Source of the DNA: Breznakia pachnodae
GTDB taxonomy: Bacteria; Bacillota_I; Bacilli_A; Erysipelotrichales; Erysipelotrichaceae
Assembly: GCF_030814225.1 (NCBI RefSeq)
Contig: NZ_JAUSUR010000001.1
Span: 248,001 to 312,000, forward strand
DNA length: 64,000 nt
Direction of reading: 5' to 3'
The position numbers and the translations under genes were made by a program. The notes under the pieces were generated by a model. It did no database searches and had not been told where the DNA came from. It saw only the letters and a list, made by a program, of their open reading frames with translations. Shown here one piece after another: positions 45,098 through 54,122 of this stretch (positions are counted from its first letter, which is position 1; the number at the start of each line of letters is the position of its first letter).

Positions 45098-46114
45098 CTA
45101 AAGTGAACATAATAGTTCAATTACTCTTTTATTGTCTTCTTCATTACCAACCGAAATACGAAAACTATTTCCATCAAAATTACGAATCACAATATTATTT
45201 TCTACCATTACTTGCAGAAGTTTTTTCTTATCTTCACACACTCCATAAAAATAATTGGCTGCTGAAGGATATAAGGTTACCCTCTGTGGTTTATTCATAA
45301 GATATTCCATATACATAGTATCTCGCAAAGATTTGATTCTTTCAATCCCTGCATACATTAAATCTTTATATTGTAATGTAATTAATGCAGTTAACTGCGT
45401 TAATACATTTACATTGTATGGCACTTTATATGGTGCTATTTCTTTTATTAGTTCTTTGTTTCCAAGCAGAAATCCACATCTTACCCCTGCTAATCCATAG
45501 GCTTTTGATAATGTTCTAGTAATCAACAGGTTAGGATAAAGATCCAAATATGGCAGCATATTTACATTACAGAATTCTGCGTATGCTTCATCTACTACTA
45601 CTTTTATATCCTGGAATGATTCTAATATTTTAATAATTGAACCATTTTTAATCTGACGTCCTGTTGGATTGTTTGGATTAGAAAAGATAATCATATCAAT
45701 ATCATTCTTTTTCCCAAAACGAATAAATTCATCCACATCAAACATATCATCTGCAGTAATTGGAAATCTTACGATTTCTGCACCCTGCATTGAAGCATAG
45801 TAATCATACATTGAGAAATCTTGCTCCATTGTGTATAACTTCTTACCTTCACCTAACGTTAGATTAATAAGTAATCCTAACATCTCATCACTACCATTAC
45901 CTACAATGATCTGATCTGGTGAAAGTGAAATATACTCACCATATGCTTTTTTTAATTCACTCATATCATCATCTGGATAACGATTAAAATCAATTTCTGC
46001 GATTGCTTCTGAAATTTCCTTAACAATTTTTCGATTTAAATTTTCTGGATTTTCATTGGCATTTAATAAAGTTCCCTGATTATTTTGTGCTGTATATGTT
46101 TTTATATCTTTCAT
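45098..46114 (-). CDS. hisC: Histidinol-phosphate aminotransferase
   Basis: A 338-residue fold-type I PLP aminotransferase. It shows LLNANENPENLN, the phosphate cup VGNGSDEMLGLLI, IIFSNPNNPTGRQIK, VVDEAYAEFCN (PLP-contact Asp/Tyr), and LLITRTLSKAYGLAGVRCGFLLG with the PLP lysine in the SKAYG motif. It transaminates imidazole-acetol phosphate with glutamate. It starts one base after the hisD stop. Confidence 0.94.
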   Translation of the reverse strand: MKDIKTYTAQNNQGTLLNANENPENLNRKIVKEISEAIAEIDFNRYPDDDMSELKKAYGEYISLSPDQIIVGNGSDEMLGLLINLTLGEGKKLYTMEQDFSMYDYYASMQGAEIVRFPITADDMFDVDEFIRFGKKNDIDMIIFSNPNNPTGRQIKNGSIIKILESFQDIKVVVDEAYAEFCNVNMLPYLDLYPNLLITRTLSKAYGLAGVRCGFLLGNKELIKEIAPYKVPYNVNVLTQLTALITLQYKDLMYAGIERIKSLRDTMYMEYLMNKPQRVTLYPSAANYFYGVCEDKKKLLQVMVENNIVIRNFDGNSFRISVGNEEDNKRVIELLCSL

Positions 46115-46115
46115 T

Positions 46116-47393
46116 TTATATCCTCACCCTAACTGCATTTGCATGCGCATCCAAACCTTCTTGTTTGGCAAAACGAATAATTTTTGCCCCCTCCTTTTGT
46201 AATGCTTCTTTACTCCAATGTAAATATGAAGATTTTTTCATAAAACTATCCACTCCTAGTGGTGAATAGAATCTTGCAGTTCCATTCGTTGGTAATACGT
46301 GATTGGTACCACCAAAATAATCCCCTATACTCTCACAAGTATAATAGCCAAGGAATACACTTCCTGCATTTCGTACTAGTGGTAAATAATCTTTTGGATT
46401 CTTAACCATTAATTCTAAATGTTCTGGTGCAATTTCATTTGATATTTCAATTGCTTCTTCAATCGTAGACGCTACTATTACATATCCATAGTTTGCAAAC
46501 GACTGTTCCATAATCGAAGTTCTTGAAAGCTCTTGTATCTGTTTCTCAAGCTCTTTTTCCACTTCTTCAACTAATTGCTCTGATGTTGTCACAAGGATGC
46601 TAGAAGCCATTGTATCGTGCTCTGCCTGTGACATTAAGTCAGCAGCCACAAAACTAGGGTTTGCATCTTTATCTGCAATTACCAAAATTTCACTTGGTCC
46701 TGCAATCATATCAATGTCTACTTGTCCATATACTAACTTTTTTGCTTCTGCTACATAGACATTCCCCGGACCTACTACTTTATCTACCTTTGGTATTGTT
46801 TGTGTTCCATAGGCAAGTGCACCAATTGCCTGCGCACCTCCGACTTTATAGATTTTATCAACACCAGCAACTTTGGCACTTGCCAGAATAAATGGATTTA
46901 CACTTCCATCTTTTTGTGGAGGAGTTACCATAATAATTTCATCAACATTTGCGATCTTCGCTGGAATTACATCCATTAGTACTGTACTGGGATAAGCAGC
47001 ACTTCCACCAGGTACATAAATTCCCACACGTTGTAATGGAAGTACTCGTTGTCCTAAATACACATCATCCGCTTCAACAATCTCATATCCTTCTTTTAAT
47101 TGTTTCTTGTGATATAATTCAATATTCCTTTTTGCATCTTCTAAGATAGAAATAAACTCATCATCTACAAGACTCATTGCTTTATCCATTTCTTCCTGTG
47201 TTACAAGAATATCTTCTATTACAACTCCATCAAATTTAGATGTATAAAATGATAATGCATCATCTTTCTCTTCTTTTACTTTTTGAAGAATTTCTAATAC
47301 GGTCATTGTAATTTTAGGATCTACACTCACATTACGATCTTCTAATACTTTAGCAAATGCTTCCTTATCCCCATAATTTATCTTTTTCAACAT
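46116..47393 (-). CDS. hisD: Histidinol dehydrogenase
   Basis: A 425-residue zinc enzyme oxidising histidinol to histidine in two NAD steps. Motifs: LPLQRVGIYVPGG, KVDKVVGPGNVYVAEAKK, DMIAGPSEILVIAD, DLMSQAEHDTMASSILVT (zinc Gln and His), APEHLEL and the C-terminal catalytic ESIGDYFGGTNHVLPT. Length is normal. It lies four bases after hisG. Confidence 0.95.
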   Translation of the reverse strand: MLKKINYGDKEAFAKVLEDRNVSVDPKITMTVLEILQKVKEEKDDALSFYTSKFDGVVIEDILVTQEEMDKAMSLVDDEFISILEDAKRNIELYHKKQLKEGYEIVEADDVYLGQRVLPLQRVGIYVPGGSAAYPSTVLMDVIPAKIANVDEIIMVTPPQKDGSVNPFILASAKVAGVDKIYKVGGAQAIGALAYGTQTIPKVDKVVGPGNVYVAEAKKLVYGQVDIDMIAGPSEILVIADKDANPSFVAADLMSQAEHDTMASSILVTTSEQLVEEVEKELEKQIQELSRTSIMEQSFANYGYVIVASTIEEAIEISNEIAPEHLELMVKNPKDYLPLVRNAGSVFLGYYTCESIGDYFGGTNHVLPTNGTARFYSPLGVDSFMKKSSYLHWSKEALQKEGAKIIRFAKQEGLDAHANAVRVRI

Positions 47394-47397
47394 ACTG

Positions 47398-48024
47398 TTA
47401 CTCTCCTATTACCTGCCCAATATCATCTAATAATTCTAATATTTCTTTTTTCTTTAAACGAAAACTTGCTTTGTTTACAATTACTCTTGCACTAATATCA
47501 CAAATTCGATCAAATACAATTAATCCATTTTCTTTTAATGTAGAACCAGTTTCAACAATATCTACAATTGCATCACATAAGCCAAGAATTGGAGCAAGTT
47601 CTACCGAACCTTCAATCTTTATAATTTCAACATCCATTCCTTTTTCCTTAAAGTACTGTTTAGCAACTGTTGGATATTTTGTCCCTATCTTTACATGAGT
47701 ATTCTTTTTAAATGGATCCTTTTCTGGTAAACTTGCAACGATAAATCCACATTTACCAATTTGTAGATCCATTAATTCATAATAACGATTTGTTGACTCT
47801 AAAAGTGTATCTTTTCCAACAAATCCAACATCTGCCACTCCATGTTCCACATAAGTAACACAATCAGCAGCTTTTACCAGAAAGTAATCAATATCTTTCT
47901 TTGTATCATGAAATACTAACTGTCTCCCTTTATCTTTTAAAGGTTCAATTCCATATCCACAAGCTTCAAATATTTTTACACTTTCTTTTTCTAATCTTCC
48001 TTTTGTAAGTGCAATCGATATCAT
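47398..48024 (-). CDS. hisG: ATP phosphoribosyltransferase, short form
   Basis: A 208-residue short-form HisG, the first committed enzyme. It has ISIALTKGRLEKESVKIFEACG, GVADVGFVGKDTLLE and the PRPP loop IVDIVETGSTLKENGL. Short forms lack the regulatory C-domain and need HisZ, whose gene lies immediately upstream and overlaps this one by four bases. Confidence 0.95.
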   Translation of the reverse strand: MISIALTKGRLEKESVKIFEACGYGIEPLKDKGRQLVFHDTKKDIDYFLVKAADCVTYVEHGVADVGFVGKDTLLESTNRYYELMDLQIGKCGFIVASLPEKDPFKKNTHVKIGTKYPTVAKQYFKEKGMDVEIIKIEGSVELAPILGLCDAIVDIVETGSTLKENGLIVFDRICDISARVIVNKASFRLKKKEILELLDDIGQVIGE

Positions 48025-49145
48025 AGACTACCTCCCAGCACATTGATTCCATCAATTGTGTTATTTTCCTTTAATATAACTGTATAAGAATCATCAAATT
48101 CATTTCTTTTTTTGATTGCTTTTAATATATTTCCTTTTCCATATTCAACAATTATTTCTTTACTTGTATCTTTAAAATCATATGCATTCATTAACTGATC
48201 AAGTTTAATTGAAAAACCAACCGCTGGTAAATCAACACCATACTTCTTAAGTAAATTATCATAACGTCCTCCACTTAAAATCCGCAGTCCCACACCTTCA
48301 ACAAATGCATCAAATATAATTCCAGTATAATAATTCAGATTACCAATTTTTCCTAAATCAAAAGCAACGATATCCTTATACCCTAAACTAGAAAGGTTTT
48401 CATATAAAGATTCCAGATATTCAATGATTTGCATCAACTCACTGTTAAAAGCATATTTCTTTGCTTCCTCCAGCATTGCAACATCACCATTCCACCAGAT
48501 CATCTTTAAAAAGAATTCTTCCATTTGTGGAGATACTTGAATTGCATCCAAATAATCCTTCAATTCAATCAGACTTTTTTGATCTATTAAATATGCAAGT
48601 TTCTCTGCCTGTTCACCAGTTATATTTGCTCCTCTGCAAGCAGCTGCAAAGAATTGAGCATTCCCTATTTCCAATGTGAGTTTCGTTTGCTTCATTGCTG
48701 TTAATGCATCTAATGCAGTTGCCAGAATTTCTAAATCTCCTGCTTCTTTTTCAACACCAATCAATTCCACTCCACAATCAGTAATCTCATTTTTATTACC
48801 AGATAATGTCTCGTGAACTTTAAATACATTTGCACAATAACGAAAACGTAAAGTTTCTTTAGTATCTTTAAATTTCGTTGCTGCCAACCGTGCAATTGGA
48901 ATTGTCATATCAGCTCTAAGTGTTAATATTCTTCCATTATCATCAATGAATTTATATAACTCCTCTTCTTTGATATCGTCAAAACCAACTTCATAAGTTT
49001 TGTAGAACTCAACACTTGGAGTCATTACTTCCTTATATCCCCAAGTATCCAATCTTTTTTCTAACTCTAATTGTAATGTCTTTTTCTTCTTTGCTTCGTC
49101 TAATACGAAGTCACGCATTCCTGATGGAACTGAAAACTCTCTCAT
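48021..49145 (-). CDS. hisZ: ATP phosphoribosyltransferase regulatory subunit
   Basis: A 374-residue class II HisRS paralogue lacking the anticodon domain. Class II motif 1 is EVMTPSVEFYKTYE, motif 2 TLRADMTIPIARLAATKF with RFRYCANVFK, motif 3 GGRYDNLLKKYG. It activates short HisG and senses histidine. The start ATG 49145 has AAGGAGGAAACAAC; the longer frame to 49217 runs through the T-box terminator and is not a real start. First gene of the his operon. Confidence 0.92.
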   Translation of the reverse strand: MREFSVPSGMRDFVLDEAKKKKTLQLELEKRLDTWGYKEVMTPSVEFYKTYEVGFDDIKEEELYKFIDDNGRILTLRADMTIPIARLAATKFKDTKETLRFRYCANVFKVHETLSGNKNEITDCGVELIGVEKEAGDLEILATALDALTAMKQTKLTLEIGNAQFFAAACRGANITGEQAEKLAYLIDQKSLIELKDYLDAIQVSPQMEEFFLKMIWWNGDVAMLEEAKKYAFNSELMQIIEYLESLYENLSSLGYKDIVAFDLGKIGNLNYYTGIIFDAFVEGVGLRILSGGRYDNLLKKYGVDLPAVGFSIKLDQLMNAYDFKDTSKEIIVEYGKGNILKAIKKRNEFDDSYTVILKENNTIDGINVLGGSL

Positions 49146-49173
49146 TGTTGTTTCCTCCTTATAATAAACAAAA

Positions 49174-49425
49174 AAACTTTCATCCAAAGGACGAAAGTTT
49201 AACTCACGTGGTGCCACCTTTTTTTATCAGTATCTCACAATACTAACCTCTTCAAGTACTAACATACTCTAGCACGATAACGGATGCAAGGACACCGATG
49301 AAGACTACTGAATTCGCCTTCACAACTCCAAGATGTGTTCAAGAAACTTTACATCTTCTTTCTCACCAACCAAGAAGTCTCTGCAATGACCATTTCTTTA
49401 CTAATTCTTTTCATAGTTTTTTGTA
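49174..49425 (-). promoter_or_regulatory. Histidine T-box riboswitch
   Basis: Leader of the his operon on the minus strand. It has an AGAGACTT box near its start, a specifier GAACACATC with the His codon CAC at 49337-49335, the T-box bulge AAGGTGGCACCACG (49220-49207), and a terminator with arms 49200-49189 and 49185-49174 followed by seven T. Uncharged tRNA-His would favour the antiterminator. Confidence 0.93.
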
Positions 49426-49433
49426 TTGATGTT

Positions 49434-49462
49434 ATTATAAGTTTTATTTCATAACTTGTCAA
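49434..49462 (-). promoter_or_regulatory. his operon promoter
   Basis: TTGACA (49462-49457), a 17-base spacer and TATAAT (49439-49434): full consensus, about 10 bases before the T-box leader begins. Confidence 0.9.
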
Positions 49463-49546
49463 GAAATATTTCAAACATTTTCATCATTTCTTACATTTTG
49501 TTTCATTGGTTGTCAACTACTATAATTTTAGATATTTAAATAATAA

Positions 49547-49582
49547 GAAGAGGCTACCTTATTAATAAGATGATACCTCTTC
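49547..49582 (-). terminator. Intrinsic terminator of the bacteriocin locus
   Basis: GAAGAGG (49547-49553) pairs with CCTCTTC (49576-49582), with an inner CTTATTAATAAG palindrome; T-rich sequence follows on the minus strand. About 20 bases after the precursor stop. Confidence 0.65.
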
Positions 49583-49602
49583 GATAAGTGATTGAATATT
49601 AT

Positions 49603-49938
49603 TTAGATATAGCCTGCCCATCTAGGTGTACGTCCCCACCACATTGTATGAAAGTATACTCTAAGTCCATTGTAGCGTGTACCCTTTTGAAAGATGCTTG
49701 CACTGTAGCCCAATACAGAAGCAATTGCTCCGGCATAAGGTGCAACTGTTGGGAAGAAATAAGCAACTGCCGAAGCAACACTTGATCCAGCACTTAATAC
49801 TCCAGACATTGTTGCACAATCAGCACGTGTAAATGTCCATGTCCACTGTGCATGACCTACATGAGTCCAATATCCCTCACCTACTAATTCATCTAAACAA
49901 TCTAATTCAACATAATTCTTTGGTAATACTAATTCCAT
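49603..49938 (-). CDS. Bacteriocin-like precursor peptide
   Basis: A 111-residue peptide encoded at the end of a C39-transporter locus. The first 22 residues (MELVLPKNYVELDCLDELVG plus EG) look like a C39-type leader, amphipathic with Leu and acidic residues, but end in GEG rather than Gly-Gly. The core of about 89 residues has two tryptophan-rich ends (YWTHVGHAQWTWTF and MWWGRTPRWAGYI) around a hydrophobic, Gly/Ala/Ser-rich stretch of about 45 residues (SGVLSAGSSVASAVAYFF...) likely to insert into membranes. One core cysteine, so no disulfide. ATG 49938 follows GGAAAGGAGAAGTTT. Antibacterial function is inferred from context. Confidence 0.6.
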   Translation of the reverse strand: MELVLPKNYVELDCLDELVGEGYWTHVGHAQWTWTFTRADCATMSGVLSAGSSVASAVAYFFPTVAPYAGAIASVLGYSASIFQKGTRYNGLRVYFHTMWWGRTPRWAGYI

Positions 49939-49994
49939 AAACTTCTCCTTTCCTTATATATTTAGCATCTGATAATAAATACATATTCATTACA

Positions 49995-50153
49995 TTAAAA
50001 TGATGTGTAGTTATATATCAAATACGCTAAACACTGACCAAATAACTGAATTCCAGCAAATATAAATGCAACTTCTATTCCAAAATCACAATGTATGCAA
50101 ATCGTCATTAAACTAAGCAGAATTAACTTTACCCATCGATATTGCATAATCAT
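49995..50153 (-). CDS. Small hydrophobic membrane peptide, possible immunity protein
   Basis: A 52-residue frame starting MIMQYRWVKLILLSLMTICI and ending YLIYNYTSF, with two hydrophobic segments separated by CDFGIE. Its ATG overlaps the stop of an 11-codon frame (ATGA), which has a strong AAGGAG site, so translation is probably coupled. It lies directly before the precursor gene on the same strand, where immunity proteins are usually found. Unrelated to any family I recognise. Confidence 0.5.
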   Translation of the reverse strand: MIMQYRWVKLILLSLMTICIHCDFGIEVAFIFAGIQLFGQCLAYLIYNYTSF

Positions 50154-50185
50154 GATTGTTCATCAGTTGAATCGTTCTTCTTCAT
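50150..50185 (-). CDS. 11-codon frame coupled to the small membrane peptide
   Basis: ATG 50185 to TGA 50150, MKKNDSTDEQS, preceded by AAGGAGTTAAAAAGG. Its TGA overlaps the following ATG. It is most likely a translation-coupling or leader frame, or a short peptide product; position and site quality are the only evidence. Confidence 0.35.
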   Translation of the reverse strand: MKKNDSTDEQS

Positions 50186-50237
50186 CCTTTTTAACTCCTT
50201 ATTTTTCTTTTATTGATGATCTTATCAACAGCGATAG

Positions 50238-51446
50238 TTATTGGAAATTTAATAATCCCAATAGCCAATCCATATAGGTTTCCCTGTCATATACAACATA
50301 AACATTCACAGGCAAGGAACGTACAATTTCCATAGGAAACTTCCCTTTTTCTAAGTTTGTTTTATTTAGTTGTACTTTACATTTGTATACAGGTATCTTA
50401 CCTGTATCACTTTCCTGCATTAAAGTACCTTTATCAATTGAAGCTACTTTACCATCCAGCATTCCATAAATCTGAGTATCCATTCCAGAAACAGCTATCT
50501 TAACCAGACTTCCTTCCTCTACTTTCATTCGTTCATATGCTGGTATATATGCAAGAACATAATATTGGTCTTTGTTATCCATACTTATTTCACCAATGAC
50601 CTCATTCATTTGAACACTGATTCCTGTAGATAGTGATGTAACATAGTGAAGATATCCAGAACTAACTGCTTTTAAAAGATACGTAGAAGTTTCACCATCA
50701 GCAATTTGCAAACTAATTTCAATCTCTAACTTCTCATCTTCTAGTTGGGTTCTTGTAGAACCTAGTTCAGAAAGGAACTGTGTCTTTGTTTTTTCAACTT
50801 GTGATGCACTATCCAGTTGCTGCTGCAACTCTTGAATCTCTTGATCTAGTGATTCTATTTCTTGATCAAGCAGTTCATTCTCTGTAGCATCTTCTTTTTG
50901 ATTCTTCTTATTCTTAACTTCGCTTAACTTTTGCTGTTTCTTTTGAATACTGTTAACAAGATTTGAATTTGATGTATCTTCTTCACTTTTCAGTAATAAA
51001 TAATAATTCATCTTTTCATAATATTCCTGTTGTTCTTTTGAATTATCTAAATAATTCATATTTTGCTTTAATGATTGATCAAATAAATCAATAGCATCAA
51101 GTTTCCTATTTGTTAGATCTAATTTTTGATGCAATGTATCAATTTCAGTTTTATTGCTCTCTCTGGTTACTTCAAGAATCATCTCTCCTTTCTCTACATA
51201 GTCACCTTCTTCTTTATATAGTTTATTAATAGTCCCGTTTACACTTGAACTGACATAAGTAGTATCATCCCCCATTACATAACCGGAAGCCTCTACTGTA
51301 TACGTCTTTTGAGCAATACTTAGAAATACTAGAAGTATTATCAGTAAAACATTGACCATTATTAAAATATAAGATATTACCTTTGGTGATTTTTGTTCAT
51401 AAAAGATACGAGAATCTTTTAATTCATTTGTATCATAGAGTTTCAT
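50238..51446 (-). CDS. HlyD-family export adaptor of the bacteriocin transporter
   Basis: A 402-residue membrane-fusion-type accessory protein. One N-terminal membrane helix (about residues 25-45), a first biotinyl-lipoyl-like half (VEASGYVMGDDTTYVSSSVNGTINKLY, EGDYVEKGEMILEV), a long coiled coil around residues 90-225 rich in Q, E and K, and the returning half (AVSSGYLHYV) with beta-barrel sequences. It matches the MesE/ComB-type partners of C39 peptidase transporters in Gram-positives. It follows the 152-residue gene by one base and precedes the small peptides. Confidence 0.85.
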   Translation of the reverse strand: MKLYDTNELKDSRIFYEQKSPKVISYILIMVNVLLIILLVFLSIAQKTYTVEASGYVMGDDTTYVSSSVNGTINKLYKEEGDYVEKGEMILEVTRESNKTEIDTLHQKLDLTNRKLDAIDLFDQSLKQNMNYLDNSKEQQEYYEKMNYYLLLKSEEDTSNSNLVNSIQKKQQKLSEVKNKKNQKEDATENELLDQEIESLDQEIQELQQQLDSASQVEKTKTQFLSELGSTRTQLEDEKLEIEISLQIADGETSTYLLKAVSSGYLHYVTSLSTGISVQMNEVIGEISMDNKDQYYVLAYIPAYERMKVEEGSLVKIAVSGMDTQIYGMLDGKVASIDKGTLMQESDTGKIPVYKCKVQLNKTNLEKGKFPMEIVRSLPVNVYVVYDRETYMDWLLGLLNFQ

Positions 51447-51447
51447 A

Positions 51448-51906
51448 CTATGCCTCAGTTATTGGAACATATAAATCAGCGACTAATCGATTATCCTTTT
51501 GTGAATGCATATGCGTATAAATTGTCCCATCATTTACTAATTCATGTTCAAACAAATAAAGTTGAAGTTTCACATGAGCTAACTCAAAAAACTGTGGTTC
51601 ACCATCGTAATGAAGAAACAGACAACTATCTATTCTATATTCAGAAAGTTTCGTATATTCATCATATTCTCCATCAATTTCAATTAGAAAATCATAACTG
51701 GCTCTTATTTCACCATTTTCTAATACTTCCGAGCCATTCAATCTAGTAATCAGACCACTCGTAGTTTTAATTTTTAGTAATTCTAAACGATTTAAAAATG
51801 AAATAATATATTTATTCACTTCTTCAATCTTTATGTTACTAACACTCTCACAAATCACATTTTCCAAATGGAGTGATTTATATTTAATTGTTCCTAAATT
51901 TTTCAT
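51448..51906 (-). CDS. Accessory protein of the bacteriocin locus, unknown (possible GyrI-like fold)
   Basis: A 152-residue soluble protein wedged between transporter and adaptor with one-base spacings, so it belongs to the same operon. No signal or membrane span. The ending DNRLVADLYVPITEA, preceded by beta segments such as YDFLIEIDGEYDEYTKL, resembles the close of GyrI-like/effector-binding domains, but no motif is decisive. It could be immunity, export chaperone or regulator. Tentative. Confidence 0.5.
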   Translation of the reverse strand: MKNLGTIKYKSLHLENVICESVSNIKIEEVNKYIISFLNRLELLKIKTTSGLITRLNGSEVLENGEIRASYDFLIEIDGEYDEYTKLSEYRIDSCLFLHYDGEPQFFELAHVKLQLYLFEHELVNDGTIYTHMHSQKDNRLVADLYVPITEA

Positions 51907-51907
51907 A

Positions 51908-54064
51908 TTATTTTCCTTTCCTTATATTTTGCATTTTGACCATTTCAAAGTACTTGCCTTTCTTTTTCAATAATCCCTGATGGGTTCCATGTTCAATGAA
52001 TCCACCTTTATCTAAAACATAAATCTCATCACATTGCTCAATCATTGTCAGTCTGTGTGCAATAATGATTCTAGTTTTTTCTTTTAGATGATGAAAAATC
52101 AATTGATGAATATAGGATTCACTTACTGAATCCAGATTAGAGGTTACCTCATCAAAAATATAGTAAGATGGGTTTTGAAGAATTACTCTTGCAATTGTCA
52201 GTCGCTGTTTTTCACCAAATGAGAAATTGCTTCCGTCTTCTTCAACCACACTAAAATATTTTTTATCCAGCTTTTCAATAAAATCATGTATACCAATCTG
52301 TTTACAGACTTGTACAATCTTTTCCAAGGTAAGACTGGTGTTGCCTAATCGTAAGTTATCAATAATAGTTCCCGAAAACAATTGTGCATGTTGAGGAACA
52401 TAAGCAATATGTTTTCTGATTTTGTGACAGTTGATAGTTTGGAAATTATGTTCTCCTATAGTAATAGAACCTTGTTGAGGTGATAAAAACTTTAGTATTA
52501 ATTTCGCAAGACTACTTTTACCAACTCCACTTTCGCCAACAATACCAATCACTTTTTTCTCAGGAATTATAAGATTTAAATTTTCAAAAATTGGTTTCTT
52601 ATAACCATAAGCAAACATAATATCCTTAAAGACAATATCACCACTCAACTGGGCATCTCTTCCTTCACTATTCTCCTTCTTTAACATCATTAACTCATTT
52701 AACCTCTGCATTGCAATATTTGCTTCTTGAAATGATAACTGCAGAGATACTAAACTTTGCACTGGTTCAATAAAATACTGACTAAGGGTTTGAAATACCA
52801 TCAGATCACCAATACTCATAGCTCCATCCATAATATAACTTGCACCTATTGCCATAAATAATAAGTTTCCAATTGTATTTAAAATTGTTGAAATGGTACT
52901 TTGAATATTCTTAATTTTACCTTCTCTATAACCTATCTTTTGAGATCTAACTAAATTCTTTTCAAGATTTTCAATTTGATGTTGTTCATTTACTGTTGTC
53001 TTTACTGTTTCAATGTTATTTAACGATTCTATTAGCCCTGAATTCAGTTGTGAAGTAGCTTCCATCTGTTGGATATTAATTTCTTTATAAGGTTTCTTAA
53101 ATATATAAATCAACCCAATATTCATACAAACGATAATAAGAAGAATCAAAAATAAAGAACTGTTTAGAAACCATAAGATCAAACAAGTTACAACTTCCAA
53201 TGTAACGTCCATAATCAGTGATACAGATAGGTTTGTAAAGATTTCTTTAATGGTCATCGCATCTTGAAAACGGGTTATAATATCCCCTGTTTTTCGTTGT
53301 ACAAAGAATATATAAGGAAGATGTAAAATATGATGATAATATCCCAGTAATAATGGAATATCAATTTTTCTTGAAAGATACAATAACACTTGCTGACGAC
53401 AGGCTGATAACCCACTTTGAATAATCGTTACAATACTGAAAAATAAAACAAGTAATACTAATGTCGTCCGTAAAGAAAACGGAATAATTTCATCCATTAA
53501 TATTTTTGAAAACAATGATGATGCAATTCCCAAAAAGGTAAGTAGAAAAGACAAAGAAATAATCTGAAGTAATAATCGTTTATGAGGAAAAACTAATGTT
53601 GTAAGCATTTCCCTTATTCCAATCTTTTCAAACACTACGGATTCAAACTCTGACTTTGGGACTGTTATAATTACCGCACCAGTGAATCGTTTTTCAAATT
53701 CTGTTATATTCTCTTTCTGAATTCCTTTGGCAGGATCTGCATATAAAACCCTATCATTCTTTATTCTATGAATAACGACAAAATGATATCGACCATTCTC
53801 ATTGAGTAATTGCACAATACAAGGTAATGTTACATCTTCAATCAGTTCTTTCAGCTCACAGCGCACTGCCTTACATTGAAAATGAAATTTCTCTAGTGCC
53901 TTCATAATTCCTAACATTGTTGTACCATCACTTAACGTTTTACTTTCTTCTTCGATAACTGATAGAGGTACTTCTTTTTTATAGTGAAGCAAAACAGTTG
54001 CAACTGCTGCATTTGCACAGTCACTGTAACTATTTTGCATCACACAACTCCATCTTTTCCACAT
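51908..54064 (-). CDS. Peptidase-containing ABC transporter (C39, bacteriocin export)
   Basis: A 718-residue PCAT that cleaves leaders and exports peptides. The C39 peptidase occupies residues 1-135: active cysteine in MQNSYSDCANAAVATVLLHY (Cys16), histidine in YHFVVIHRI, aspartate in YADPAKG. About six membrane helices span 160-430. The ATPase has Walker A GIVGESGVGKSS near 506, signature SFGEKQRLTIAR near 613 (SFGEK in place of LSGGQ), Walker B YYIFDEVTS and switch IIAHRL. Second gene of the locus, after a small membrane protein. Confidence 0.92.
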   Translation of the reverse strand: MWKRWSCVMQNSYSDCANAAVATVLLHYKKEVPLSVIEEESKTLSDGTTMLGIMKALEKFHFQCKAVRCELKELIEDVTLPCIVQLLNENGRYHFVVIHRIKNDRVLYADPAKGIQKENITEFEKRFTGAVIITVPKSEFESVVFEKIGIREMLTTLVFPHKRLLLQIISLSFLLTFLGIASSLFSKILMDEIIPFSLRTTLVLLVLFFSIVTIIQSGLSACRQQVLLYLSRKIDIPLLLGYYHHILHLPYIFFVQRKTGDIITRFQDAMTIKEIFTNLSVSLIMDVTLEVVTCLILWFLNSSLFLILLIIVCMNIGLIYIFKKPYKEINIQQMEATSQLNSGLIESLNNIETVKTTVNEQHQIENLEKNLVRSQKIGYREGKIKNIQSTISTILNTIGNLLFMAIGASYIMDGAMSIGDLMVFQTLSQYFIEPVQSLVSLQLSFQEANIAMQRLNELMMLKKENSEGRDAQLSGDIVFKDIMFAYGYKKPIFENLNLIIPEKKVIGIVGESGVGKSSLAKLILKFLSPQQGSITIGEHNFQTINCHKIRKHIAYVPQHAQLFSGTIIDNLRLGNTSLTLEKIVQVCKQIGIHDFIEKLDKKYFSVVEEDGSNFSFGEKQRLTIARVILQNPSYYIFDEVTSNLDSVSESYIHQLIFHHLKEKTRIIIAHRLTMIEQCDEIYVLDKGGFIEHGTHQGLLKKKGKYFEMVKMQNIRKGK

Positions 54065-54122
54065 ACATATTCACCCTTTCCAATCTTCTCTTCTTATTTA
54101 TTAACTTCAAACATAATAAATC

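Noticed and set aside
49146..49217. Upstream extension of HisZ
   Set aside because: The extra codons are the T-box terminator hairpin; the ATG at 49145 has the ribosome-binding site.
49603..49938. Lanthipeptide or other modified peptide
   Set aside because: No LanB, LanC, LanM, radical SAM or YcaO gene accompanies the precursor, and its core has a single cysteine.
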